Source: Anisus vortex
Taxonomy: Eukaryota > Mollusca > Gastropoda > Planorbidae
Assembly: GCA_949126835.1 (NCBI GenBank)
Contig: CASBPS010000188.1
Span: forward strand, 496,001-560,000
DNA: 64,000 nt
Direction of reading: 5' to 3'
This document shows, in pieces, positions 26,830-37,730 of the stretch (its first letter is position 1; each line of letters starts with the position of its first letter). Position numbers and translations under genes: made by a program. Below the pieces are notes generated by a model. The model saw only the letters and a program-made list of their open reading frames with translations. It ran no database searches and was not told the DNA's origin.

Positions 26830-29568
26830 ATGGAATTTATTGAAAATCCAGAAGAAGAGGTTCTGAAAACTTTATCAATAAAGAAGTTAAAAGAGATCGC
26901 TGAGATCTTAAAGATAGAAGTTACTGAGACTACACCATCGAGGACTGTGTTGACACAGCAGATAAAAGATGTGTTGATTGCGAGTGGCAAGTTGAAAGTA
27001 GAATCAAGCGCGGAGGGATATCAAGTTGAAGGTCAGATGTCCGAACAGTTCCGATTTCAACTAGAAATGAAACGGATGGAAATGGAGATGGAACAAAGAC
27101 GTCTAGAAAGTCAGGAAAGAGATAAGAAAAGTCAAAGAGAAATAGAAAGTCAGGAAAGAATAGAGCTAGCGAAGATAGGAGCTACTAAAAAAGAATCTCA
27201 TAATGATGTAGAGATGGCCAGATGGAAAAAGCTAGTCCCTACCTACATTGATAAAGAAAGTGAAATAGCTAATTTCTTCCAGACCTTTGAAATTTCTTGC
27301 AGAGATTTTAAGTTCCCAGAAGATAAATGGGGAATATTAGTCAGAACAGCTTTTACTCAGGGAAGGGCAAGAGATTGTGTTCTATTGTTAAAAAAGGAAC
27401 AATTAAATGATTATGAAGTCATTAAAGACACTGTACTAAAAGCCTATAACCAAATACCGGAAAGTTATCGGAAAAGGTTCCGTCAGTACACAATGTCCCC
27501 TTACCAAACACACTTAGACTTCCTTCGAGCAGAAGAAAAGTTAATGGATCAGTGGATAAAAGCCAGAAATATCTCCACCTTAAAAGAAATGAAAGATATC
27601 ATTCTCTTAGAAGATTTTATTAACAAAGTGAGGCCGGATGTAAGAATGTATTTATCCGAGCGTGACATCACTGACCCACATAAGGCTGCTGATTTAGCGG
27701 AACAATATACACTGTGTCATAGGACAGCTGGTGAAAATAATTTTAATAGGGCACAACGGCAAGCAGAAAACACACCACAAAAACATCGTGAAAAAGAGCA
27801 TTTTGTGAAACAAAATGATGTGAATAAGAAACCTGTCAACAAAAACGTCCAATGTACTTTTTGTAAAAGAACAGGACATAGCATCGAAGACTGTTGGAGC
27901 ATAAGGAAAGATAAAAGACCTAATAAAGTGGTAATGTGCGTCAGACATGCACCAATACAAAATGTACAAGAAAGCGAAGATACAAACGAACTGAATTCGA
28001 AGAAAGATTCTTCTAAACCAGAAAAACTGAGGGTGGATTTGCCTGAGAGCAAAAGTCAGAAGGTAGAGAAATCTACAACTGAAGAAAGTGAGGATGAAGA
28101 TCCTGCTTTTAAATACAGAACGGCTACGATTGGGTTCCTTGTAAAGGTCCCATATATCCACAGAGATGAAAAAGTAGACCAAAGTATTTTTGACTCGAAC
28201 AAGAGTCTGAAGTCATCGAAAGATGAAACAACACCCGAAAGTCATGGTCAAGGGAAGAAAAAAATTGACACAGAGACCCTGTGCAGTTTTCAACCGTTCA
28301 TTAGTGAAGGTTGTGTGGCCTTACAAAAGGAAGGACCACTGAAGTCCGTAAACATATTACGAGACACAGGAGCATCATTAACCCTGCTGCTTAAAGATGT
28401 ATTACCATTGAATGATAATACATTGACAGGACAGACCGTCCTATTGAGAGGTTTTGAATGGAAAGAAGAAATACCTCTACATAGGATATACCTCTCATCT
28501 GACTTGGTGACAGGATATGTGACAGTTGGAGTAATATCAAAACTTCCTTTTGAGGGCATATCTGTTATCCTAGCAAATGATTTGGCGAAAGGGAGGGTGA
28601 GACCTGAACTGATTGTAAAGGAGAATCCAGACCCTAGTCCTATTGTGGAGACAGGAAAAGAAAAAGAACTTTATCCTGTAGGTGATGTCATAAAAGGAAT
28701 GACACCACAGAAAAAGAAAGAAGAAATTCTCTCACAAGAAAAGAAAAAGAAAGAAGAAATTATCCCACGAGAGAAGAAAGAGGAAGAAGAAGTGGAACTT
28801 GATACTACTATTTTCTCCATGATTGAAGATTGTCCGAAAGGAAATGAACAATCAAAGAAGTCATCGCAAAATGAATTGATTGCTGAACAGAAAGTAGACC
28901 CAGAGTTGCTACAGCTACATGAGAAAGCTGTCGACGAGGAAGAAACTCCTACTAATGATGTCTATGAACATATAGATCACAGCATGCTCAAACAACAATG
29001 CAAACCTGCAGTTGCCGGTACAGATGAAGATTTGAGGAGCATCACTGAAGAAACGAGTGCGGAGAGCTGGACCGAAACTATCAAAAGCTATGGGTTACCA
29101 CAATCCATACCGACAGATCGAAGGACCAACTTCGCCCCGGAACTCTTCAATCCAGTCCTAAAGAACTTATGCCTGGAGCAGGAGATGTCAACTGAATCCT
29201 ATCCGGAAAGTCGAGGAGCCTATGGACCAATCTTTGGACCCACTGTCCGAGGACCACTCAAACTACTTCAAGAGGAATGGCATACCGAATTGGATCTCCT
29301 TGGGCTGATCAAGTACCTAGATAAGTACATAAAATTTTTGTCTGACATAACTGTATTTGTTAGAAAAAAATTGTACACTGCTCACATGCAGATGCCATTG
29401 TTGTGTGATGAAAGAAAGGCAAAAATATTATATCATTTGAAAATGATAAAGCCTTACCTTCTGAAAACAATTGGAATAAGCTTGATGTTGTTAACATTGT
29501 TACTCTTATTTGTAAAATTTATGCCTGGAGTACAGGATGAATTGAATGACAAATTCACTGATAGTTAG
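26830..29568 (+). CDS. Gag-protease polyprotein with fused integrase remnant and C-terminal membrane segment
   Basis: This 912-residue protein would form the particle and cleave itself. Residues 9-53 look like a SAP-type helix-extended-helix DNA-binding fold. Residues 72-117 are charged heptads typical of a coiled coil. Residues 130-297 are a retroelement Gag whose second half (208-297, YRKRFRQY onward) resembles the SCAN fold. C342, C345, H350 and C355 form a CX2CX4HX4C zinc knuckle. A Lys/Glu/Ser-rich linker follows. D512-S516 is DTGAS, the aspartic protease active site; VILAND at 579-584 is the second conserved strand, with Ala where Gly is usual. After a Lys/Glu-rich stretch (about 625-660), residues 744-855 are a collapsed integrase. 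Residues 880-898 are a single hydrophobic span. The start has A at -3 and G at +4 and an in-frame stop just upstream. No reverse transcriptase motif (such as YxDD) is present. Domain calls come from motifs; I could not run a profile search. Confidence 0.9.
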   Translation: MEFIENPEEEVLKTLSIKKLKEIAEILKIEVTETTPSRTVLTQQIKDVLIASGKLKVESSAEGYQVEGQMSEQFRFQLEMKRMEMEMEQRRLESQERDKKSQREIESQERIELAKIGATKKESHNDVEMARWKKLVPTYIDKESEIANFFQTFEISCRDFKFPEDKWGILVRTAFTQGRARDCVLLLKKEQLNDYEVIKDTVLKAYNQIPESYRKRFRQYTMSPYQTHLDFLRAEEKLMDQWIKARNISTLKEMKDIILLEDFINKVRPDVRMYLSERDITDPHKAADLAEQYTLCHRTAGENNFNRAQRQAENTPQKHREKEHFVKQNDVNKKPVNKNVQCTFCKRTGHSIEDCWSIRKDKRPNKVVMCVRHAPIQNVQESEDTNELNSKKDSSKPEKLRVDLPESKSQKVEKSTTEESEDEDPAFKYRTATIGFLVKVPYIHRDEKVDQSIFDSNKSLKSSKDETTPESHGQGKKKIDTETLCSFQPFISEGCVALQKEGPLKSVNILRDTGASLTLLLKDVLPLNDNTLTGQTVLLRGFEWKEEIPLHRIYLSSDLVTGYVTVGVISKLPFEGISVILANDLAKGRVRPELIVKENPDPSPIVETGKEKELYPVGDVIKGMTPQKKKEEILSQEKKKKEEIIPREKKEEEEVELDTTIFSMIEDCPKGNEQSKKSSQNELIAEQKVDPELLQLHEKAVDEEETPTNDVYEHIDHSMLKQQCKPAVAGTDEDLRSITEETSAESWTETIKSYGLPQSIPTDRRTNFAPELFNPVLKNLCLEQEMSTESYPESRGAYGPIFGPTVRGPLKLLQEEWHTELDLLGLIKYLDKYIKFLSDITVFVRKKLYTAHMQMPLLCDERKAKILYHLKMIKPYLLKTIGISLMLLTLLLLFVKFMPGVQDELNDKFTDS
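29065..29394 (+). pseudogene. Collapsed integrase remnant inside the Gag-protease reading frame
   Basis: Residues 754-768 (YGLPQSIPTDRRTNF) match the Ty3/gypsy integrase segment around the second catalytic Asp, here D763, with Arg at 765 where Gly is usual. The segment runs on to YPESRGA (791-797). In intact integrases the catalytic Glu follows within a few residues. Here the chain jumps straight to FGPTVRGPLKLL (802-813), a motif normally lying well downstream. The first catalytic Asp, the zinc-binding N-terminus and the catalytic Glu are all absent, so this cannot be an active integrase. The frame nevertheless stays open through both junctions. Confidence 0.8.
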
Positions 29569-31758
29569 TTACCAAACTTACTATTTTAAAACTAAATCCC
29601 TTACTTGTGATGAAAAAGGACTGAGTAAAAGTATTGTTAGAGTAAATATCATTATAGTGTGATTTTTCTAAACAAACTTGTTAGTTTGAGCATTAAAATA
29701 ATTGCTATAAGAGAAAAAGATCAGTATTATCCGCAGAATTGGTTTCTAAATCAGAGGACATTATAAATGTGGACTGATTATAAGATGTGTTTGAGAATCT
29801 CTGGAAATGATAATTGAAACATTTGACAGAGAGGATAATCTGATTGATAAAAGATGTAAATGGTTTTGAGAATAGAGAATTTTTCTATCACTAAAGTATT
29901 GAGAAATGTTTTATGATTGTACTATGGAAATTTATTTTATCATGTACTGTTGTTGAAATATTGCACTGAGTCAGTATGCAAATTTCTTCTATGTGAATTT
30001 ATTCATTTATTATATTATCATTGAATGTATGAAAATGAAGGGTAAAAATAGTTGCTACAAGACAGAACTATGACTAACAAGAATTCCAAGAAATGTATTG
30101 TATATGTTTTTTTCACTTTTAGGATACTGTTACAGGAAAAGCAGACCAGAAGTGAAACTAATGTAAAATAAAACTTATCCTTGTTGTATAAATTTAGGAT
30201 ATGTGCCACTGACTTGACACTGTAAACCAGAATGGTTGAGAATTTCATGGTTGAGAATTTATAATGTGGACATACCAATGTTCAACAAATGTATTATTGA
30301 TTAAGGATTTCATGTCAAGATTGTAAAACTAATCTATTTTTTTTTGTATTAGTTAAAATATATTGAATGAATTGTACTGACAATCAAAAGACTGGGTAGA
30401 CCTGAACACTGTGAAAGTAACAGGAACCTAGAACCTATGAATAAAACCTTTGTGGAACATGGAAAAGAGCAATGGATTCCAACCTTACCATAACTGAAAA
30501 GCTGGGAGATGGAACCATTCAGACCAGAAATTGTTTTGTAAAAAATTGTTAAATTGATTTCTGTCTGAAAAAAATATAGTCTATGCTCTTTAACTTCTAA
30601 TCTTTTATCTTTTGTACTTCAATAATATTGTATTTGAAATGTCTTTGATGTAATCTAAAGAAAATAAGTACTTACTGTTTAATACTAAGATTGTATGAAG
30701 ATGATAACTTGCTTTAATTGATAGTTAATTAAGTAAATTAACCAATTTGTTTAAGTAAATCCATGATTGTCTGAATGTTTCAATTTAAAACTGCTGTGAA
30801 CTCTTTTAAAAAAGAAAATAATGACGTCGAAAGGTCATGGTAAAATGAGAAATTGAAATATTTTTAATGAAATTGTCTATAAACTATTTTAATTCTGGAA
30901 CAGACTATGTTTAAGTTTCTTAAAATAACATAAATGAATTTAATTTTGAGATAATAGTGGTTAAATAATGCTCATTTAGTACGATAACTATTTAATCGCG
31001 TAGCAATTTTTGACCTAAGCTGTTATAAGGTAAAAATTTGCATAGCCATGTCAACATTGTTAAAATCAATTGAGAATGAGAGAGTGAAAAAAGGAATAGA
31101 GAGAGAGAGTGCGGAATTGACCTAAATTTCTGTGTCCCGTCACAGACAGTTGTATAATGTGTTACTGTTAGTCAGCCTACAGGCTTGAAAAAAAAATACT
31201 GTCTACACGAGCAATAATATTTTTGTTGTAAAGTGAAATTAGGTCAGGGCTAGTATTTTCTTTGTTTGTAATTGAGTTAGGCCTAGTATGTGTTCTATCA
31301 GAGCGTTTGGTTTTTTCTCCTTATGAAAAATAAGTCGTGTCTGAATAGACATTAAGTGATTTTTTTCTTGTTGTTTAATTACAAATGTAAAAGATATTTG
31401 TTTATAATTAAATAGACGCGAGAGTTTAATTAACGTGGAATGTTAATGGAATGGAAATTATTCAATTGTATAATATTTAACCCTATGTATTTTTCTTGTA
31501 TACAAGATTAAGATAAACAATTTAATTGTCCATTGTTTTGAATTAAAAATTGAATGATTGAATGACTGTAGTTAAGCCATTTGATAGGATGAACTTATAT
31601 TGCATATATTATATGTTATTGTTATCAGTTCGATTGAATTATTGGGATAGCCAATTGAACTGTATAGTTTTCCCCGGAATATTTTCTTTTATAATTATTC
31701 CTTAAAATTAACATTTTTTAGTATTGTTAAAATGTAAAAGAAATAATTATAAAACTGT
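29569..31758 (+). other. Long AT-rich untranslated region of the element, no supported gene
   Basis: About 2.2 kb lies between the stop codon and the polypurine tract. It is AT-rich with short oligo-A and oligo-T runs and a GA-rich patch at about 31074-31107. No frame stays open long enough to support a gene in either direction. AATAAA-like motifs occur near 30167 and 30439. The position corresponds to where an envelope gene lies in some elements, but I see no recognisable envelope sequence. Confidence 0.75.
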
Positions 31759-31772
31759 GGAAGGAGGGGGGG
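31759..31772 (+). other. Polypurine tract
   Basis: GGAAGGAGGGGGGG lies directly against the 3' LTR. This is where plus-strand DNA synthesis would be primed. It is fully purine and in the expected position, and it fixes the LTR boundary at 31773. Confidence 0.9.
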
Positions 31773-32396
31773 TGTTACGAATATCGGTCATAAATGAATG
31801 ACGTAGTAAAGCATTGACCTCTTAACAAGTGCGTATCAGAGTCCAAGGCGACCAAGGTTTGACCTTTGTGCCCTGAGGGCAGTTTAAATAAAATAATTCG
31901 TCCAACCCCGTGGAAATTGGAGGATAATTCTGGATCGTAGTAATTATAGAGAAAGAGGTTAAAATGCATATTAAGACCCTGTAGAATCTTCGATGATAGT
32001 TTTCTTTGTAAAGTCCCCACCTCCTTAAAGTTAGTTCAGTTTGAAAGTTTGTAGTGTGAAGTCGCTATATCGACACTTGTATATTTCATGTCATTTTATT
32101 GATACTTATGTTGCCATCAGTTGATGCATTTATTGAAAGTTTATATTGAGTCTACAATTTAAATAAAATTGTTTATTCAACAACTGGAGTTGTTTGATCT
32201 ATCGTTGTTGAGAAAGGTGTTGAAGATAATTATCACGAATATAACTACATTACTGCATAGACCTGTCAGTCAAGGGACCCCTAGCTTAGGGCTACAGATT
32301 AGCAGTATCTAGAGACTTCTAATAAGGATACAATTATATTCATTGAATCCGATTTAACGAGTCGTAATAATAGTCATCCTAAAGAGGACCATAACA
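31773..32396 (+). mobile_element. 3' LTR
   Basis: This 624-bp LTR is one base longer than the other two because of an extra A in AGCTTAGGGC. Its private changes include AATGCATATT, CAAGGGACC, TAATAAGGAT and CATCCTAAAG. It is followed by the right target duplication CTAT (32397-32400). Confidence 0.95.
32162..32167 (+). terminator. Polyadenylation signal of the element
   Basis: AATAAA lies about 390 bp into the 3' LTR and is followed by a T/G-rich stretch and the inverted repeat at 32179-32194. It is conserved in all three LTRs. A second AATAAA further along the other two LTRs is changed to AATAAG here (about 32321), so this upstream signal is the likely functional one. Confidence 0.6.
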
Positions 32397-35300
32397 CTAT
32401 ACATATCTCACTTCACGTTCCTTGAATCACATCATCTATTCTAACATTCTATACCTATCTCACTTTACCTTCCATTAATCAATCTGTTCTAACATTCTAT
32501 ACATATCTCACTTCACGTTCCATGAATCATATCCTCTATTCTAACATTCTATACATGTATCACTTCAGGTTCCATGAATCACATCATCTATTCTAATATT
32601 CTATACATATCTCACTTCACGTTCCATGAATCACATCATCTATTCTTACATTCTATACCTATCTCACTTTACCTTCCATTAATCCATCTATTCTAACAAT
32701 CTATACATATCTCACTTCACGTTCCATGAATCATATCATCTATTCTAACATTCTATACATGTCTTACTTCAGGTTCCAAGAATCACATCATCTATTCTAA
32801 TATTCTATACATATCTCACTTCACGTTCCATAAATCACATCATCTCTTCTAACTTTCTATACATATCTCACTTCACGTTCCATGAATCCATCTATTCTAA
32901 CATTCTATACATTTCTCACTTCACGTTCCTTTAATCCATCTATTCTAACATTCTATACATATCTCACTTCTAGTTCCATGAATCGCATCATCTATTCTAT
33001 TTTTCCAGCATATCTCACTTCACGTTTAATGAATCACATCATTTATTGTCACATTCTTTACATATCTCTCTTCATGTTCCATGAATCCATCTATTCTAAC
33101 ATTCTATACATATCTCACTTCACGTTCCATGAATCACATCATCTATTTTAACATTCTATACATATCTCACTTCACGTTCCATGAATCCATCTATTCTAAC
33201 ATTCTATACATATCCCACTTCACGTTCCATAAATCACATTAACTATTCTAACATTCTATACATATCTCACTTCACATTCCATGAATCACACCATCTATTC
33301 TAACATTCTATGCATATCTCACTTCACGATCCATGAATCACACCATTTAGTCTAAAATTCTATACATATCTCACTTCACGTTCCATGAATCACATCATCT
33401 ATTCTAACATTCTATACATATTTCACTTCACGTTCCATGATGCACGTCAACTATTCTAACATTCTATACATGTCTCACTTCACGTTCCATGAATCACATC
33501 ATCTATTCTAACATTCTATACATGTCTCACTTCAGGTTCCATAAATCATATCATCTATTCTAACTTTCTATACATATCTCACTTTACGTTCCATAAATCC
33601 ATCTATTCTAACATTCTATAAATATCACTCTTCATGTTCCATGAATCCATCTATTCTAACATTCTATACATATCTCACTTCACGTTCCATGAATCATATC
33701 ATCTATTCTAACATTCTATACATATCTCACTTCACGTTCCATGAATCACATCATCTATTCTAACATTCTATACATATCTCACTTCACGTTCTATTAATCA
33801 CATCATCTATTCTAACATTCTATACATATCTCACTTCACGTTTCATGAATCGCATCATCTATTCTAACATTCTATACATATCTCACTTCACGTTTAATGA
33901 ATCACATCAACTATTCTAACATTATATACATATCTCTCTTCATGTTCCATGAATCCATCTATTCTAACATTCTATACATATCTCACTTCACGTTCCATGA
34001 ATCACATCATCTATTCTAATATTCTATACATATCTCACTTCACGTTCCATAAATCACATCATCTATTCTAACATTCTATACACATCTCACTTCACGTTCC
34101 ATAAATCACATCATCTATTCTAACATTCTATACATATCTCACTTCACGTTCCATGAATCCATTTATTCTAACATTCTATACATATCTCTCTTCATGATCC
34201 ATGAATCCATCTATTCTAACAATCTATACATATTTCACTTAACGTTCCATGAATCACATCATCTATTCTAATATTCTATACATATCTCACTTCACGTTCC
34301 ATAAATCATATCATCTATTCTAACATTCTATACTTATCTCACTTCACGTTCCATGAATCACATCATCTATTCTAACATTCTATACCTATCTCACTTTACC
34401 TTCCATTAATTCATCTATTCTAACATACTATACATATCTTACTTCACGTTCTATGAATCGCATCATCTATTCTAACATTCTATACATATCTCACTTCACA
34501 TTTAATGAATCACATCAACTATTCTAACATTATATACATATCTCTCTTCATGTTCCATGAATCCATCTATTCTAACATTCTATACATATCTCAATTCACG
34601 TTCCATGAATCACATCATCTATTCGAACATTCTATACATATCTCACTTCACGTTCCTAAAATCACACCATTCTAACCTTATATACATATCTCACTTCACG
34701 TTCCATAAATCACATCATCTATTCTAACATTCTATACACATCTCACTTCACGTTCCATGAATCACATCATCTATTATAACATTCTATACATATCTCTCTT
34801 CATGATCCATGAATCAATCTATTCTAACATTTTATACATATTTCACTTCATGTTCCATGAATCCATCTATTCTAACAATCTATACATATTTCACTTCACG
34901 TTCCATGAATCACATCATCTATTCTAATATTCTATACATATCTCACTTCACGTTCCATGAATTATATCATCTATTCTAACATTCTATACATATCTCACTT
35001 CAGGTTCCATGAATCACATTATCTATTCAAAAATTCTATACATATCTCACTTCAAGTTCCATGAATCACATCATCTATTCTAACATTCTATACATATCTT
35101 ACTTCACGTTCCATTAATCACATCATCTATTCTAACATTCTATTCATATCTCACTCCACGTTCAATGAATCACATCATCTATTCTAACATTGTATACATA
35201 TCTCACTTCACGTTCCATGAATCACACCATCTATCCTTACATTCCATACATATCTCACATTACTTCCATGTATCACATCATCTATTCTAACATTCTATAC

Positions 35301-37730
35301 TCATCTCACTTCACGTTCCATTAATCACATCATCTATTCTAACATTCTATGCATATCTCACTTCACGTTTCATGAATCACGTCTTCAATACAACATTCTA
35401 TACATGTCTTACTTCACGTTCCATGAATCACATCACTTATTCTAACTTTCTATACATATCTCACTTTACGTTCCATGAATTCATCTATTCTAACGTTCTA
35501 TACATATCCCACTTCACTTCCATGATTCCATCTATTCTAACATTCTATACATATCTCACTTCATGTTCCATTAATCGCATTATCTATTCTAACATTCTAT
35601 ACATATCTCACTTCACGTTAAATGAATCACATCATCTATTCTAACATTCTATACATATCTCACTTCACGTTCCATAAATCACACCATCTATTCTAACATT
35701 TCATAAATATATCACTTTACGTTCCATAAATCACATCATCAATTCCAACATTCTATACATGTCTCACTTTACGTTCCATGAATCACATCATATATTCTAA
35801 CATTCTATACATATTTTACTTCACGTTCCATAAATCACATCATCTCTTCTAACTTTCTATACATATCTCATATCACGTTCCATGAATCCATCTATTCTAA
35901 CATTCTATACATATCTCACTTCACGATCCTTTAATCCATCTATTCTAATATTCTATACATATCTCACTTCTAGTTCCATGAATCGCATCATCTATTCTAA
36001 CATTCTATACATATCTCACTTCACGTTTAATAAATCACATCATCTATTCTAACATTCTATACATATCTCTCTTCATGTTCCATGAATCCATCTATTCTAA
36101 CATTCTATACATATCCCACTTCACGTCCATGATTCCATCTATTCTAACATTCTATACATATCTCACTTCATGTTCCATTAATCGCATCACCTATTCTAAC
36201 ATTCTATACATATCTCACTTCACGTTAAATGAATCACATCATCTATTCTAACATTCTATACATATCTCACTTCACGTTCCATGAATCACATCATCTAGTC
36301 TAACATTCTATGCATATCTCACTTCACGTTCCATGAATCACATCATCAATACAACATTCTATACATGTCTCACTTCACGTTAAATGAATCACATCATCTA
36401 TCCTAACATTCCATACATATCTCTTATTACGTTCCATGTATCACATCATCTATTCTAACATTCTATACTCATCTCAATTCACGTTCCATGAATCACATCA
36501 TCTATTCTAACATTCTATGCATATCTCACTTCACGTTCCATGAATCACATCATCAATACAACATTCTATACATGTCTCACTTCACATTCCATGAATCACA
36601 TCACTTATTCTAAATTTCTATACATATCTCACTTTACGTTCCATGAATTCATCTATTCTAACGTTCTATACATATCCCACTTCACGTCCATGATTCCATC
36701 TATTATAACATTCTATACATATCTCACTTCATGTTCCATTAATCGCATCATCTATTCTAACATTCTATACATATCTCACTTCACGTTAAATGAATCACAT
36801 CATCTATTCTAACATTCTATACATATCTCACTTCACGTTCCATAAATCACATCATCTATTCTAACATTCTATACACATCTCAATTCACCTTCCATGAATC
36901 ACATCATCTATTATAACATTCTATACATATCTCACTTCACGTTCCATGAATCCATCTATTCTAACATTTTATACATATATCTCTTCATGTTTCATGAATC
37001 CATCTATTCTAACAATCTATACATATTTCACTTCACGTTCCATGAATCACATCATCTATTCTAATATTCTATACATATCTCACTTCACGTTCCATGAATT
37101 ATATCATCTATTCTAACATTCTATACATATCTCACTTCAGGTTCCATGAATCACATTATCTATTCAAAAATTCTATACATATCTCACTTCAAGTTCCATG
37201 AATCACATCATCTATTCTAACATTCTATACATATCTTACTTCACGTTCCATTAATCACATCATCTATTCTAACATTCTATTCATATCTCACTTCACGTTC
37301 AATGAATCACATCATTTATTCTAACATTGTATACATATCTCACTTCACGTTCCATGAATCACACCATCTATCCTTACATTCCATACATATCTCACATTAC
37401 TTCCATGTATCACATCATCTATTCTAACATTCTATACTCATCTCACTTCACGTTCCATTAATCACATCATCTATTCTAACATTCTATGCATATCTCACTT
37501 CACGTTCCATGAATCACATCACTTATTCTAACTTTCTATACATATCTCACTTTACGTTCCATGAATTCATCTATTCTAACGTTCTATACATATCCCACTT
37601 CACGTCCATGATTCCATCTATTCTAACATTCTATACATATCTCACTTCATGTTCCATTAATCGCATTATCTATTCTAACATTCTATACATATCTCACTTC
37701 ACGTTAAATGAATCACATCATCTATTCTAA
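32397..37730. repeat. 52-bp satellite array, right of the LTR element
   Basis: Satellite resumes with the same monomers that follow the solo LTR for about 125 bp, then changes. The TTTTTCCAGC monomer is near 33000. From about 35.3 kb a new marker appears in which CTATTCTAACATTC becomes CAATACAACATTC, and this marks the arrays further right. Related unit copies start near 35372, 36540 and 37509. No gene is seen. Confidence 0.95.

Larger units (their letters stand above)
26034..32396 (+). mobile_element. Non-autonomous Ty3/gypsy-type LTR retroelement
   Basis: This 6363-bp element has both LTRs (26034-26656 and 31773-32396), a leader, one long gene (26830-29568), a long untranslated region and a purine tract next to the 3' LTR. 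CTAT flanks it at 26030-26033 and 32397-32400. The gene encodes Gag and protease but no reverse transcriptase or RNase H, and integrase is reduced to fused fragments. Movement would need enzymes from a related complete element. The LTRs differ by about 11 substitutions and one indel (hand count), so the insertion is moderately young. The Ty3/gypsy assignment rests on the Gag and integrase-remnant motifs, because no reverse transcriptase is available to place it. Confidence 0.93.

Noticed and set aside
27694..28182. Minus-strand open frame of 162 codons, with others at 27717-28052 and 28290-28559
   Set aside because: These lie opposite the Gag-protease gene and are rich in Phe, Cys and Leu, as expected from the complement of a Lys/Glu-rich coding strand.
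30018..30278. Minus-strand 86-codon open frame in the element's 3' region
   Set aside because: It is short, lies in AT-rich sequence, has no recognisable motif and runs opposite to the element.
29569..31758. Possible envelope gene
   Set aside because: No signal peptide, cleavage site or sustained frame is visible. Only the hydrophobic tail of the upstream gene hints at a former membrane protein.
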